The notes: generated from the sequence alone by a model not told the origin. 7,959 nucleotides of DNA from an uncultured Sutterella sp. (GCA_905206365.1 CAJLHF010000069.1:1-7959), one strand, 5' to 3'. Counted from the first letter of the stretch, positions 1-7,344 are shown. Program-made: numbers and translations.

Positions 1-20
1 CGCGCGACCGCGCGGCCTAA
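1..20 (+). CDS. tnpB: Possible 3' end of tnpB (RNA-guided endonuclease), partial
   Basis: A reading frame enters the window and stops with TAA at 18-20, one base before the GGAATC that opens the right-end hairpin; its last residues would be RDRAA. The call rests on position: tnpB normally ends at or inside the right end of the element, and the second element in this window has its stop (TAG) at exactly the same spot. Five codons cannot identify a protein by themselves. Confidence 0.4.
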
Positions 21-55
21 GGAATCCCCGCCCTTTAGGGCGGGGAGGAAGTCAA
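1..55 (+). mobile_element. Right end of an IS200/IS605-family (tnpB-type) element
   Basis: Bases 26-33 and 38-45 form a perfect 8-bp GC hairpin with loop TTTA, followed by GAGGAAGTCAA ending at 55. This arrangement (GGAATC, GC stem around TTTAG, then GAGGA-GTCAA) matches right ends of IS200/IS605 tnpB elements as I know them. No T-run follows the hairpin, so it is not an ordinary intrinsic terminator. A stop codon at 18-20 directly before it fits the end of tnpB, which normally abuts the right end. A near-copy lies in opposite orientation at the other edge of the window. The rest of the element, with its left end, is outside the window. The exact junction after base 55 is inferred from the shared GTCAA ending. 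Confidence 0.72.
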
Positions 56-71
56 CAGGGCTTTTGCGTAG
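21..71 (+). ncRNA. Inferred 3' part of TnpB omega-RNA with guide
   Basis: In characterised TnpB systems such as ISDra2, the guide RNA is made from the 3' end of tnpB plus the right end, and its guide is the host DNA just beyond the element. Here the scaffold hairpin is 26-45, the scaffold would end at GTCAA (51-55), and a 16-base guide would be cagggcttttgcgtag (56-71). The hairpin is seen directly; transcription, processing and guide length are inference. Confidence 0.42.
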
Positions 72-239
72 GTCGAAGTCCTTCCGAAGGCGAGATGCGC
101 GTGCTTTTTTCAAGCGGTCCGTCCAGCATTCGACTTCTCGAAGCAAAATCTCTCGAAGATCATGGTTTTCAAGATGATTTTCACTGTTTTTCAAGGACCC
201 TCACCCCTTGGACACCCCCGAAGAGCCCGTGAGAAACGT

Positions 240-248
240 TGGTAGAAT
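240..248 (+). promoter_or_regulatory. Extended -10 promoter for parE-parC
   Basis: TGGTAGAAT contains the extended -10 dinucleotide TG, one spacer base and a -10 hexamer TAGAAT (five of six matches to TATAAT). No good -35 hexamer lies 16-18 bases upstream (the bases there read GAAGAG), which is tolerable for an extended -10 promoter. Transcription would begin near 255. It is the best sigma-70-like site I see upstream of parE. Confidence 0.5.
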
Positions 249-391
249 AGGGGCTCTTTCGAGGGGAGTTTGCCTGCCGAACGTCAGATGCGGCGGGCTT
301 TCCGGGCTTTTCGGGGCGTCGGCGTCGAGCGGGCGTCGGACAAAACCTCGCGGTCGACCCGGAAGCTTGAAAAAAGCACCGGGTGTGTTTC

Positions 392-398
392 AAGGTGG
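392..398 (+). promoter_or_regulatory. Ribosome-binding site of parE
   Basis: AAGGTGG differs from the ideal AAGGAGG at one base and ends four bases before the GTG at 403. It supports GTG 403 over the upstream in-frame GTG 385 and TTG 208, neither of which has a Shine-Dalgarno sequence. The spacing is short but workable. Confidence 0.55.
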
Positions 399-402
399 TC
401 AA

Positions 403-2379
403 GTGGTAAAGAAGACGAGGGCTGAGGATTACGACGTCGGTTCCATTCGCGTGCTGAAGGGGCTTGAGCCCGTCAAGCAGCGTCCGGGCATGTATACGCT
501 CACCGACAATCCTCTTCACATCGTGCAGGAAGTCATCGACAACGCGAGCGACGAAGTGCTTGCCGGTTTCGGGACTCGGATTTCGGTCACGATGCGCGCC
601 GACGGCGGCGTAACGGTCGAAGACAACGGGCGAGGCATTCCCACGGGGATGCACCCCGAAGAGCACGCGCCCGTCGTCGAACTCGTTTTCACGCGACTGC
701 ATGCGGGGGGGAAGTTTGCCAAAGCGGACGGTTCGGGGCCCTACTCCTTTGCGGGCGGCTTGCACGGCGTGGGCGTTTCGGTGACGAACGCCCTCTCGAC
801 CCGTCTCGAAGTGACGGTCTGGCGCGACGGGCGCGAGGCGAATCTCGCGTTCGAGGACGGGTTCGTGGTCGAACCCCTTTCCGACAAAAAGAGTTCGCGC
901 CCGAAGTCGCAGACGGGAACGCGCGTCACCTGCTGGCCCGACGCCAAATATTTCGACAGCCCCGTAGTGCCCGAGGCCGCCCTCGTGCGTCTGTTGCGCT
1001 CGAAGGCCGTGCTCCTTCCGGGATGCGAAGTCGTCTATTCGAACGAAAAGACGGGCGAAACCCAAACGTGGAAGTACGAAGGGGGCCTGCGCGAATATCT
1101 CCTCTCGGAACTGCGCGCGGATCCGCTCGTTGAACCCTTCGAAGCGTCGGGCTACGCCGACGAAAATACGGAAGGGTTCGCGCCGGGCGAAGGTGCCGCC
1201 TGGGTGCTTGCCTGGACGACCGAAGGGCCGCTCACGCGCGAAAGCTACGTGAACCTCATTCCGACCCCGCAGGGCGGCACGCACGAATCGGGCCTGAAGG
1301 ACGGGCTCTTTCAGGCGGTCAAAACCTTCATGGAAATTCACGGCCTTCAAACGAAGGGCGTGAAGGTACTGGCCGAAGACGTCTTCGGGCGCGCGAATTT
1401 CGTCCTTTCGACGAAGTCGCTCGACCCGCAGTTCCAGGGGCAGACGAAGGAAAAGCTCACGAGCCGCGACGCGCTGAAGCTCGTCTCGAACTTCGTGCGC
1501 ACGCAGTTCGAATTCTGGCTGAACGACCATATCGAAGACGGCAAGAAGCTCGTCGAACACATCGTGAGCGTCGCGCAGGCGCGCCAGCGTCAGGCTTCGA
1601 AATACGAAAAACGCAAGAGTTCGACCGTGGCGGTGTTGCCCGGCAAACTCACCGACTGCGAAACGGACGACATCACCCGCAACGAACTTTTCATCGTCGA
1701 AGGGGACTCGGCCGGGGGGTCCGCCAAAGCGGGCCGCGACAAGGAATTCCAGGCGATTCTTCCTCTGCGCGGGAAAATTCTCAACACGTGGGAGGTCGAC
1801 GCGGACGAACTCCTCGGGTCCGACACGATTCACGACATCGCGCTTGCGATCGGGGTCGATCCGCATCCGAAAGAGGGCGACCCCGATTTGAAGGGGTTGC
1901 GCTACGGGAAGATCTGCATCCTCTCCGACGCGGACGTCGACGGCTCTCACATTCAGGTGCTCCTTCTCACGCTCTTTTACCGGCACTTCCCGAAACTCAT
2001 TGAGCTCGGGCACGTGTACGTGGCGATGCCGCCTCTGTACCGCGTCGACGCGCCGAAAAAGGGCCGCAAGAAGGACCGCAAAATTTACTGCCTCGACGAT
2101 CGGGAACTCACCCGAACGATCGACGCGCTCAAAAAGGAAGGCTTCTGCGAGGACGAACTCAAGGTCTCGCGCTTCAAGGGGCTCGGTGAAATGCAGGCCG
2201 AACAGCTTGCGGAAACGACGCTCAACCCCGATACGCGCCGACTCCTTCCCGTGTCGCTCGGCGACATGGACGAAGCGGTCACGCGCTCCGTGATGCACCT
2301 CCTGATGAGCGGCAATCAGGCCAACGGCCGCCGCGAATGGATGGAAGCCTACGGCGACCGCGCCGAAACCGACGTCTGA
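403..2379 (+). CDS. parE: DNA topoisomerase IV subunit B (ParE)
   Basis: ATPase subunit of topoisomerase IV, which with ParC decatenates and relaxes chromosomes in an ATP-dependent type IIA reaction. From the GTG start it has 658 residues, normal for ParE. The GHKL ATPase domain shows catalytic Glu43 and Mg-binding Asn47 in EVIDNAS, DNGRGIP at 74-80 and the glycine-rich lid GGLHGVG at 118-124; the QTK loop (347-349) reaches the ATP in the transducer domain. The TOPRIM domain has EGDSAGG (433-439) and DADVDG (509-514), giving metal ligands Glu433, Asp509 and Asp511. RFKGLGEM (590-597) is the usual C-terminal landmark. ParE rather than GyrB is favoured by the RPGMYT-TDNPLHI stretch near the N-terminus, the lack of a GyrB-type TOPRIM insertion and the parC neighbour. 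The start was chosen because homologues begin shortly before SIRVLKGLEPVKQRPGMY; a longer product from TTG 208 would add 65 unrelated residues. Confidence 0.96.
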   Translation: MVKKTRAEDYDVGSIRVLKGLEPVKQRPGMYTLTDNPLHIVQEVIDNASDEVLAGFGTRISVTMRADGGVTVEDNGRGIPTGMHPEEHAPVVELVFTRLHAGGKFAKADGSGPYSFAGGLHGVGVSVTNALSTRLEVTVWRDGREANLAFEDGFVVEPLSDKKSSRPKSQTGTRVTCWPDAKYFDSPVVPEAALVRLLRSKAVLLPGCEVVYSNEKTGETQTWKYEGGLREYLLSELRADPLVEPFEASGYADENTEGFAPGEGAAWVLAWTTEGPLTRESYVNLIPTPQGGTHESGLKDGLFQAVKTFMEIHGLQTKGVKVLAEDVFGRANFVLSTKSLDPQFQGQTKEKLTSRDALKLVSNFVRTQFEFWLNDHIEDGKKLVEHIVSVAQARQRQASKYEKRKSSTVAVLPGKLTDCETDDITRNELFIVEGDSAGGSAKAGRDKEFQAILPLRGKILNTWEVDADELLGSDTIHDIALAIGVDPHPKEGDPDLKGLRYGKICILSDADVDGSHIQVLLLTLFYRHFPKLIELGHVYVAMPPLYRVDAPKKGRKKDRKIYCLDDRELTRTIDALKKEGFCEDELKVSRFKGLGEMQAEQLAETTLNPDTRRLLPVSLGDMDEAVTRSVMHLLMSGNQANGRREWMEAYGDRAETDV

Positions 2380-2382
2380 GGA
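2378..2382 (+). promoter_or_regulatory. Ribosome-binding site of parC, overlapping the parE stop
   Basis: GAGGA overlaps the parE stop codon (TGA 2377-2379) and sits eight bases before ATG 2391. The overlap suggests translational coupling of ParE and ParC. It also fixes the parC start at 2391 and so supports translation of the long N-terminal extension. Confidence 0.65.
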
Positions 2383-2390
2383 ATATCGAC

Positions 2391-5207
2391 ATGGCCAAGA
2401 AGAAAACCGCTCCGGCGTACGACTTTACGGGAGACCTCTTCGGCGAAGAGGTGCCGATTCCGTGGAATGACGGCGCGCTCGAAAAACTGAAGGCCGAGCG
2501 CCTCGCGGAGGAACGCAAGGCGGCCGCCGCGCAAAAGCGCACGCGCCGCGCCCCCGTCGAATGCGAAACCGAAAGCGCTCCCGTCGGTCTCCTTTTTGCG
2601 GACGTGCCCGAGACGGTCGCGCCCGCAAAAACCGCTGCAAAGGTTGCCGCGCGGACGACGAACGCGAAGGCGTTCGACATGCCCGAGTCGGACCGTGCGG
2701 CTCGCAAGGCCGACAAGGCAAATACGGACGAAAGCACGGAAACCGCAGAAGCCGTTGAAGTTCGGGAACCCGCCGAAAATGCCGCAACCCCCGAAGCTCC
2801 CGAGGCCGACCGTCCGGGCGATTCTCCCGTGGCGCAGGCGATGACGGGTGATACGGAAGAAAACGGGGCGCTTACGCTTGCGCGGTACGCGTCGCGCGCC
2901 TACCTCGAGTACGCAATGTCGGTCGTGAAAAGCCGTGCGCTCCCGGAAGTCTCCGACGGGCAAAAGCCCGTGCAGCGTCGCATTCTTATCGACATGGACC
3001 GCATGGGGTTGCGCTATGAAAACCGCCCCGTGAAGTCCGCCCGCGTCGTGGGCGACGTGCTCGGCAAATACCATCCGCACGGCGATCAGTCGGTTTACGG
3101 CGCGATGGTGCGCATGGCGCAGAACTTTTCGCTTCGCTACCCGCTCGTGGCGGGTGAAGGGAATTTCGGCTCGCGCGACGGAGACTCGCAGGCCGCCATG
3201 CGTTATACCGAAGCGCGCCTCATGCCGATTGCGGCTCTTCTCCTCGACGAAGTCGACAAGGGGGCGGTCGATTTCGTGCCGAATTACGACGGAAATTTCA
3301 CGGAACCCGTGGAACTCCCCGCGCAGCTTCCGTTCGTGCTTTTGAACGGCTCCTCGGGGATCGCGGTCGGTATGGCGACCGAAATCCCCTCGCACAACCT
3401 TACCGAGGTGGCCGCGGCCTGCACGTTGCTTCTCGAAAAGCCCGAAGCGACCTTGGACGAAGTGCTCGCCCTTCTGCCCGGGCCCGACTTTCCCTGCGGC
3501 GGTCAGATCATCTCCTCGCGCGATGAAATCCGTCAGGTATACCGTACGGGGCGAGGCCGGCTTCGCGTTCGCGCGCGTTACCATTTCGAAGAGCTCGCTC
3601 GCGGTCAGTGGCAGCTCGTCGTCGACGAACTGCCGCCCGCGTGCTCCTCGAAGCTTGTACTCGACAAAATCGAGCAGATCACGAACCCCAAGGTGCGCAA
3701 GGACAAAAAGTCCCTGACGGCCAAGCAGCAGCAGGCCAAGGGGGCGATGCTCGCCGTGCTCGAACGCGTGCGCGACGAGTCGGGGAAAGACGTGCCCGTT
3801 CGACTCGTGTTCGAACCGAAGTCGAGCCGCATCGATCGCGAAGAGTTCGTGCAGACGCTTCTCGTTCAGACCGAACTTGAGGCGAATGTTCCCGTCAATC
3901 TCGTCATGCTCGGTCTCGACGGCAAGCCTCGTCAGAAGGGGCTTCTCGAAATCGTCGCCGAGTGGCTCGACTTCCGACTGAAGACCGTGCGCCGTCGCAC
4001 GAGCGCCCGCCTTGAAAAGGTGAACGACCGCATTCACGTGCTCGAAGGCCGATCGATCGCGCTCCTTAACCTCGATCGGGTGATCGAAATCATCCGCAAC
4101 CACGACGAGCCGAAAGCAGCGCTCATGACGGAGTTCGAGCTCACGGCCCGTCAGGCCGAAGACATTCTCGAAATCCGTCTGCGTCAGCTCGCGCGCCTCG
4201 CGGCGATTGCGATCGAGCGGGAGCTTGCCGAACTTACGAAAGAGCGCGCCTCGTTGGAGCGTCTCCTATCGAGCGAAAGCGCTTTGAAGCGCGCTGTCGC
4301 GAAAGAAATCGACGCCGCCGCCAAGAAGTTCGGCGACGCGCGCCGCACCGTAATCGAAGAAGCGGCCGTGGCCGCCGCCGAGCCCGCCGTGGCCGACGAA
4401 CCCGTCACGGTGGTCGTCTCGAAGAAGGGCTTCGTGCGCGCCCGCACCGGGCACGGTCACGACGGCTCGCTCATGAGTTTCAAGATGGGGGACGGATTCC
4501 TTACGCAGGTCGAATGCCGTTCGGTCGACACGCTTGTCGTCGTGGACGACAAGGGACGCGTCTACAACGTTCCCGTCGCCAGCCTTCCGGGCGGACGCGG
4601 CGACGGATCGCCCTTGTCGGCCTTCATTGAAATGGAACGCGGCAGCGAAGCGGTCGGGTTCCTCGCGGGTCCGCCCGATACGGGCGTTCTCTTCGGGACG
4701 AGCGACGGGATGGGGCTTGTGTGCACCTTGGGCGACCTCTCGACCCGCATGAAGGCGGGCCGCACCTTCCTCAAGGTAGCTCCGGGCGAACGGGCGCTTC
4801 CGCCCGTCGTGACGACGGGGCGCACGCACGCGGCCTGCCTCTCGGCGCTCGGTCGCATTCTCATCTTCCCGCTCGAGGAAATCCGACGTCTGAGTGCGGG
4901 CGGCGTGGGCGTCTCGCTCATGCAACTCCTTGCGAGCGAAAAGCTCGTCGACCTCAAGGCGGTCGACACCCGAGGGGTCGTCGTAACGGGTACGGGCCGC
5001 GGCTCGAAGCCGCGAGAAGTGCTTCTCGCGAAGAAGTCGTTCGAGGATCATCTCCTGCACCGCGCCCGTCGCGGCAAGCAGCTCGCCGCGGCCTGGCGCG
5101 CCGAGCGCCTTGAGGCGCTACCGCCTGCGGAGGGCGGCGCGGGCGCCGACGCAGGCGGCTCGTCGCTCGTCATCGAAGTGCTCGAAGAAGAAAAGAAGCT
5201 TCTCTGA
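2391..5207 (+). CDS. parC: DNA topoisomerase IV subunit A (ParC) with long N-terminal extension
   Basis: DNA-breaking and rejoining subunit of topoisomerase IV. The product has 938 residues against roughly 750-790 usual for ParC. Residues 1 to about 158 form an extra, mostly charged and Ala/Glu-rich region. The core then begins at ALTLARYASRAYLEYA, with the winged-helix motif GKYHPHGD, the Arg271-Tyr272 catalytic pair in MRYTEARL, a coiled-coil-like helical region, and from about residue 670 the beta-pinwheel C-terminal domain that wraps DNA. RARRGKQL (to 898) closes the normal family end; 40 further residues follow, ending EVLEEEKKLL. At the quinolone-contact positions it has Gln233 and Gly237 where E. 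coli has Ser80 and Glu84. The start is set by GAGGA at 2378-2382; ATG 2841 would give a family-length 788-residue form but lacks a clear ribosome-binding site. It follows parE by 11 bases. Confidence 0.95.
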   Translation: MAKKKTAPAYDFTGDLFGEEVPIPWNDGALEKLKAERLAEERKAAAAQKRTRRAPVECETESAPVGLLFADVPETVAPAKTAAKVAARTTNAKAFDMPESDRAARKADKANTDESTETAEAVEVREPAENAATPEAPEADRPGDSPVAQAMTGDTEENGALTLARYASRAYLEYAMSVVKSRALPEVSDGQKPVQRRILIDMDRMGLRYENRPVKSARVVGDVLGKYHPHGDQSVYGAMVRMAQNFSLRYPLVAGEGNFGSRDGDSQAAMRYTEARLMPIAALLLDEVDKGAVDFVPNYDGNFTEPVELPAQLPFVLLNGSSGIAVGMATEIPSHNLTEVAAACTLLLEKPEATLDEVLALLPGPDFPCGGQIISSRDEIRQVYRTGRGRLRVRARYHFEELARGQWQLVVDELPPACSSKLVLDKIEQITNPKVRKDKKSLTAKQQQAKGAMLAVLERVRDESGKDVPVRLVFEPKSSRIDREEFVQTLLVQTELEANVPVNLVMLGLDGKPRQKGLLEIVAEWLDFRLKTVRRRTSARLEKVNDRIHVLEGRSIALLNLDRVIEIIRNHDEPKAALMTEFELTARQAEDILEIRLRQLARLAAIAIERELAELTKERASLERLLSSESALKRAVAKEIDAAAKKFGDARRTVIEEAAVAAAEPAVADEPVTVVVSKKGFVRARTGHGHDGSLMSFKMGDGFLTQVECRSVDTLVVVDDKGRVYNVPVASLPGGRGDGSPLSAFIEMERGSEAVGFLAGPPDTGVLFGTSDGMGLVCTLGDLSTRMKAGRTFLKVAPGERALPPVVTTGRTHAACLSALGRILIFPLEEIRRLSAGGVGVSLMQLLASEKLVDLKAVDTRGVVVTGTGRGSKPREVLLAKKSFEDHLLHRARRGKQLAAAWRAERLEALPPAEGGAGADAGGSSLVIEVLEEEKKLL

Positions 5208-5224
5208 CATTTTTCGAGACGACA

Positions 5225-5255
5225 AATGCGCCGGCCCCGGCCGACCCGGCGCATT
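5225..5255 (+). repeat. Perfect 10-bp inverted repeat between parC and the kinase gene
   Basis: AATGCGCCGG (5225-5234) pairs exactly with CCGGCGCATT (5246-5255) around an 11-base loop, 17 bases after the parC stop and 43 bases before the kinase start. On the plus strand the stem is followed by GAAAAAAG, not T, and on the minus strand no T-run follows either, so it is not a standard intrinsic terminator. It could slow RNA decay, separate expression of topoisomerase and kinase, or bind a protein; the sequence does not decide. Confidence 0.6.
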
Positions 5256-5298
5256 GAAAAAAGAACCGAAAAAACGAACGGACTCAACGATACCGCAC

Positions 5299-7260
5299 AT
5301 GTCGAACACCGACCCGAACCCGATCGGCTCCTATCCGGAGGCGGCTCCCAAAACGCTGCGCGAGCACGGGATTCTCTACTTCAAGAGTCTCTCCGCCCGA
5401 CTGCTTCTGCTTACGCTCCTGTGGGTGAGCTTCATCGTCACGTCGATTGCGTACACGATGATGCTCAACTGGCAGCTCGAAGCGAGCGCCGCCGCGAAAG
5501 CGGCGACGGGCGAGTTGCGTTACCACGCCTTCCGCGCGGCTCTCGTCGCGCAGCCCTCGTACGACGACGCGGCCTTCACGGAGGAGCTTCGCATCTCGGA
5601 CCGTCAGTACGAACTTCTCAAGGCGGGCGACCCGTGGCTGCCGCTCGCCATTCCCGAAGATCCCGATATTCGCAAGGGTTTCGAAGAGTTGGAAACCGCT
5701 TGGCGCACCGTGATCGTGCCCGTCGTGCGGGAAGCGCGAGAATTCCGCCGCCCCGTGCCCATGCAACTCGTCGAAAGCTACGCGACGGACGTTTCGCGCC
5801 TCGTCGCGCAAATCGACGACTACCGCGAGGGCTACCTCTGGCAGTTGCGCTATCTCCAGATCCTCCTGATCGTCCTTGCGATCGGGAGCCTCTTTACGAT
5901 CATGTTCCTGTTGCTCCGTTGGGTGATCCGGCCGGTCGAGCGCCTGGGCGAAGGGATCAAGCGTCTTTCGAGCGGGAACCTCAAAGCGCGCATCGACGTG
6001 GGCGGCGAAGATGAAATCGGGCGCATCGCGCGCGGCTTCAATCACATGGCCGATCGCCTCGAAGACCTCTACACGAACCTCGAGCAGAAGGTCGCGGAAA
6101 AGACCGTCACGGTTGAAGAAAAGAACCGCCATCTCGCACAGCTCTACGAAATCACGTCCTTCTTCTCGCAGCAGCGTCCCCTCGAAGAGCTCACCGACGG
6201 GTTCGTCGAGCGCATCATCCGTTACACCGAAGCGGATGCCTGCCTCGTGAACCTCATCGACGTCCGCAGCGATCGCGTGCACTTGGCGAGTTCCTACGGC
6301 GTGTCGCCCGAGTACCTTCAGAAGTACGCCGAATTGAATTATTCCGACTCGACAATCGACGAGGTGCTGGAGAAAAACTACCCGATCCGACTTCGCCTCC
6401 GAGCGTCCGAGGACGAACACTGGCAGCGACTCGCCGAGCAGGGGTTCCGCACGGCCTACTGCTTCCAGGTTCGCAGCAGCACGAGCGACGTCGGCATCTA
6501 CACGCTGCTCTTTCGCAACGAGCCGGAGCTTGCGAGTCAGCTCGTGCAATTGCTCGAGAGCCTGGCGACGCACTTGGGCGTGGCCATCGCGAATCGCCGT
6601 CTGATCGAGCGCGATCGTCAGTTCGCGGTCGTGCAGGAGCGACAGCTCCTCGCGCAGGGTCTGCACGACTCGATCGCTCAGGCGTTGAGCTTCCTCAACC
6701 TTCAGGTTCAGTTCCTCGACGACGCGATCGCGAAAAAGGACGATCAGCTCCGCGACGAATCTTTGAACGCGATCCGCACGGGCGTTCAGGAATGCTACGA
6801 GGACGTGCGCGAACTGCTTCTCAACTTCCGCGAACGCATCCACAAGGAAGGCTTTGTCGAAGGGGTTCGCACGGTGATCGAGCGCTTCGAAGGACAGTCC
6901 CACGTGTCCGCACGCCTTTCCGTCAACGGTCAGGGGGCGGAACTCACCGAACGGCAGAAGCTCCAGGCGATTTTCATCATCCAGGAAGCGCTTTCCAACG
7001 TGCGCAAGCACGCTCAGGCCGAAACGGTAGACGTCCGAATTGAAAACGGCGACGACCTGACGGTGAGCATCACGGACGACGGCGTTGGGATCGACGACGA
7101 ACTCGTGCAAAAGCGCAAAGGCCAGCACGTGGGGTTGGCGATCATGAAGGAGCGTGCCTCCCGTATCGGCGCCACCGTCAAGGTGGAAAAGGCAAGCCCC
7201 ATCGGCGGCACCCGCGTCACGCTCTTTTTGCCGGCTTCGGCCCGACACGAAGAAGAGTGA
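5299..7260 (+). CDS. NarX/NarQ-like membrane sensor histidine kinase
   Basis: Two-component sensor kinase of 653 residues. Order: cytoplasmic N-tail; first membrane segment about 34-56; periplasmic sensor about 57-185; second membrane segment about 186-209; HAMP about 208-262; signalling helix; GAF-like central region about 280-440; HisKA_3 with phospho-acceptor His456 in LHDSIAQ; HATPase with N box around Glu563 and Asn567, DDGVG at 593-597 and the glycine of HVGL at 612. The start of the sensor, TGELRYHAFR (70-79), resembles the NarX P-box AGSLRMQSYR, so nitrate or nitrite sensing is the first guess. However, the residues matching E. coli NarX His45, Asn48 and Lys49 are all alanine, so the ligand may differ. 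ATG 5299 was chosen because the hydrophobic segment follows at the usual distance; its ribosome-binding site is weak, and TTG 5254 is a poorer alternative. No response regulator gene lies in this window. Confidence 0.88.
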   Translation: MSNTDPNPIGSYPEAAPKTLREHGILYFKSLSARLLLLTLLWVSFIVTSIAYTMMLNWQLEASAAAKAATGELRYHAFRAALVAQPSYDDAAFTEELRISDRQYELLKAGDPWLPLAIPEDPDIRKGFEELETAWRTVIVPVVREAREFRRPVPMQLVESYATDVSRLVAQIDDYREGYLWQLRYLQILLIVLAIGSLFTIMFLLLRWVIRPVERLGEGIKRLSSGNLKARIDVGGEDEIGRIARGFNHMADRLEDLYTNLEQKVAEKTVTVEEKNRHLAQLYEITSFFSQQRPLEELTDGFVERIIRYTEADACLVNLIDVRSDRVHLASSYGVSPEYLQKYAELNYSDSTIDEVLEKNYPIRLRLRASEDEHWQRLAEQGFRTAYCFQVRSSTSDVGIYTLLFRNEPELASQLVQLLESLATHLGVAIANRRLIERDRQFAVVQERQLLAQGLHDSIAQALSFLNLQVQFLDDAIAKKDDQLRDESLNAIRTGVQECYEDVRELLLNFRERIHKEGFVEGVRTVIERFEGQSHVSARLSVNGQGAELTERQKLQAIFIIQEALSNVRKHAQAETVDVRIENGDDLTVSITDDGVGIDDELVQKRKGQHVGLAIMKERASRIGATVKVEKASPIGGTRVTLFLPASARHEEE

Positions 7261-7311
7261 CGGAAAAGCGTTACGGGCAACGGCCCGCTTGACTCCCTTC
7301 TCTCTTGGCAA

Positions 7312-7344
7312 GCCTCGGCGCCCGTTCGGGTGCCGGGGCTTTTT
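7312..7344 (+). terminator. Intrinsic terminator of the kinase gene
   Basis: A 12-bp stem (7312-7323 with 7328-7339, including two G-U pairs) around loop GTTC is followed by five T residues (7340-7344). It lies 51 bases past the kinase stop and should end the parE-parC-kinase transcript. Confidence 0.9.

Larger units (their letters stand above)
56..402 (+). other. Non-coding leader upstream of parE
   Basis: About 350 bases without a convincing gene. A reading frame continuous with parE is open back to TTG 208, but its residues do not resemble ParE and no ribosome-binding site precedes that TTG. The stretch holds the right-flank junction of the IS end, a small CCTT/AAGG hairpin (80-90), a T-run (105-110) without a good stem, TTTTCAAG three times (107-114, 166-173, 188-195), TCTCGAAG twice (136-143, 151-158), and the promoter-like site at 240-248. 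From roughly base 255 on it would be the parE 5' leader, about 148 bases long. Confidence 0.6.

Noticed and set aside
21..50. The left hairpin as an intrinsic terminator
   Set aside because: No T-run follows the stem; GAGGAAGTCAA follows instead, and the same layout recurs at the other IS end.
208..402. ParE N-terminal extension from TTG 208
   Set aside because: The residues do not resemble ParE, TTG lacks a ribosome-binding site, the likely promoter lies within the stretch, and GTG 403 with AAGGTGG fits family length.
181..2298. Very long minus-strand open frame opposite parE (and similar ones opposite parC and the kinase)
   Set aside because: Long antisense frames are expected opposite GC-rich genes with strong third-position bias. 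Their Arg- and His-rich products match no family I know, while the plus-strand genes carry all diagnostic motifs.
5226..6014. Overlapping plus-strand frame starting in the parC-kinase gap
   Set aside because: Its product is Arg/Pro/Ala-rich low-complexity sequence out of frame with the kinase, whose domains are fully recognisable in the other frame.
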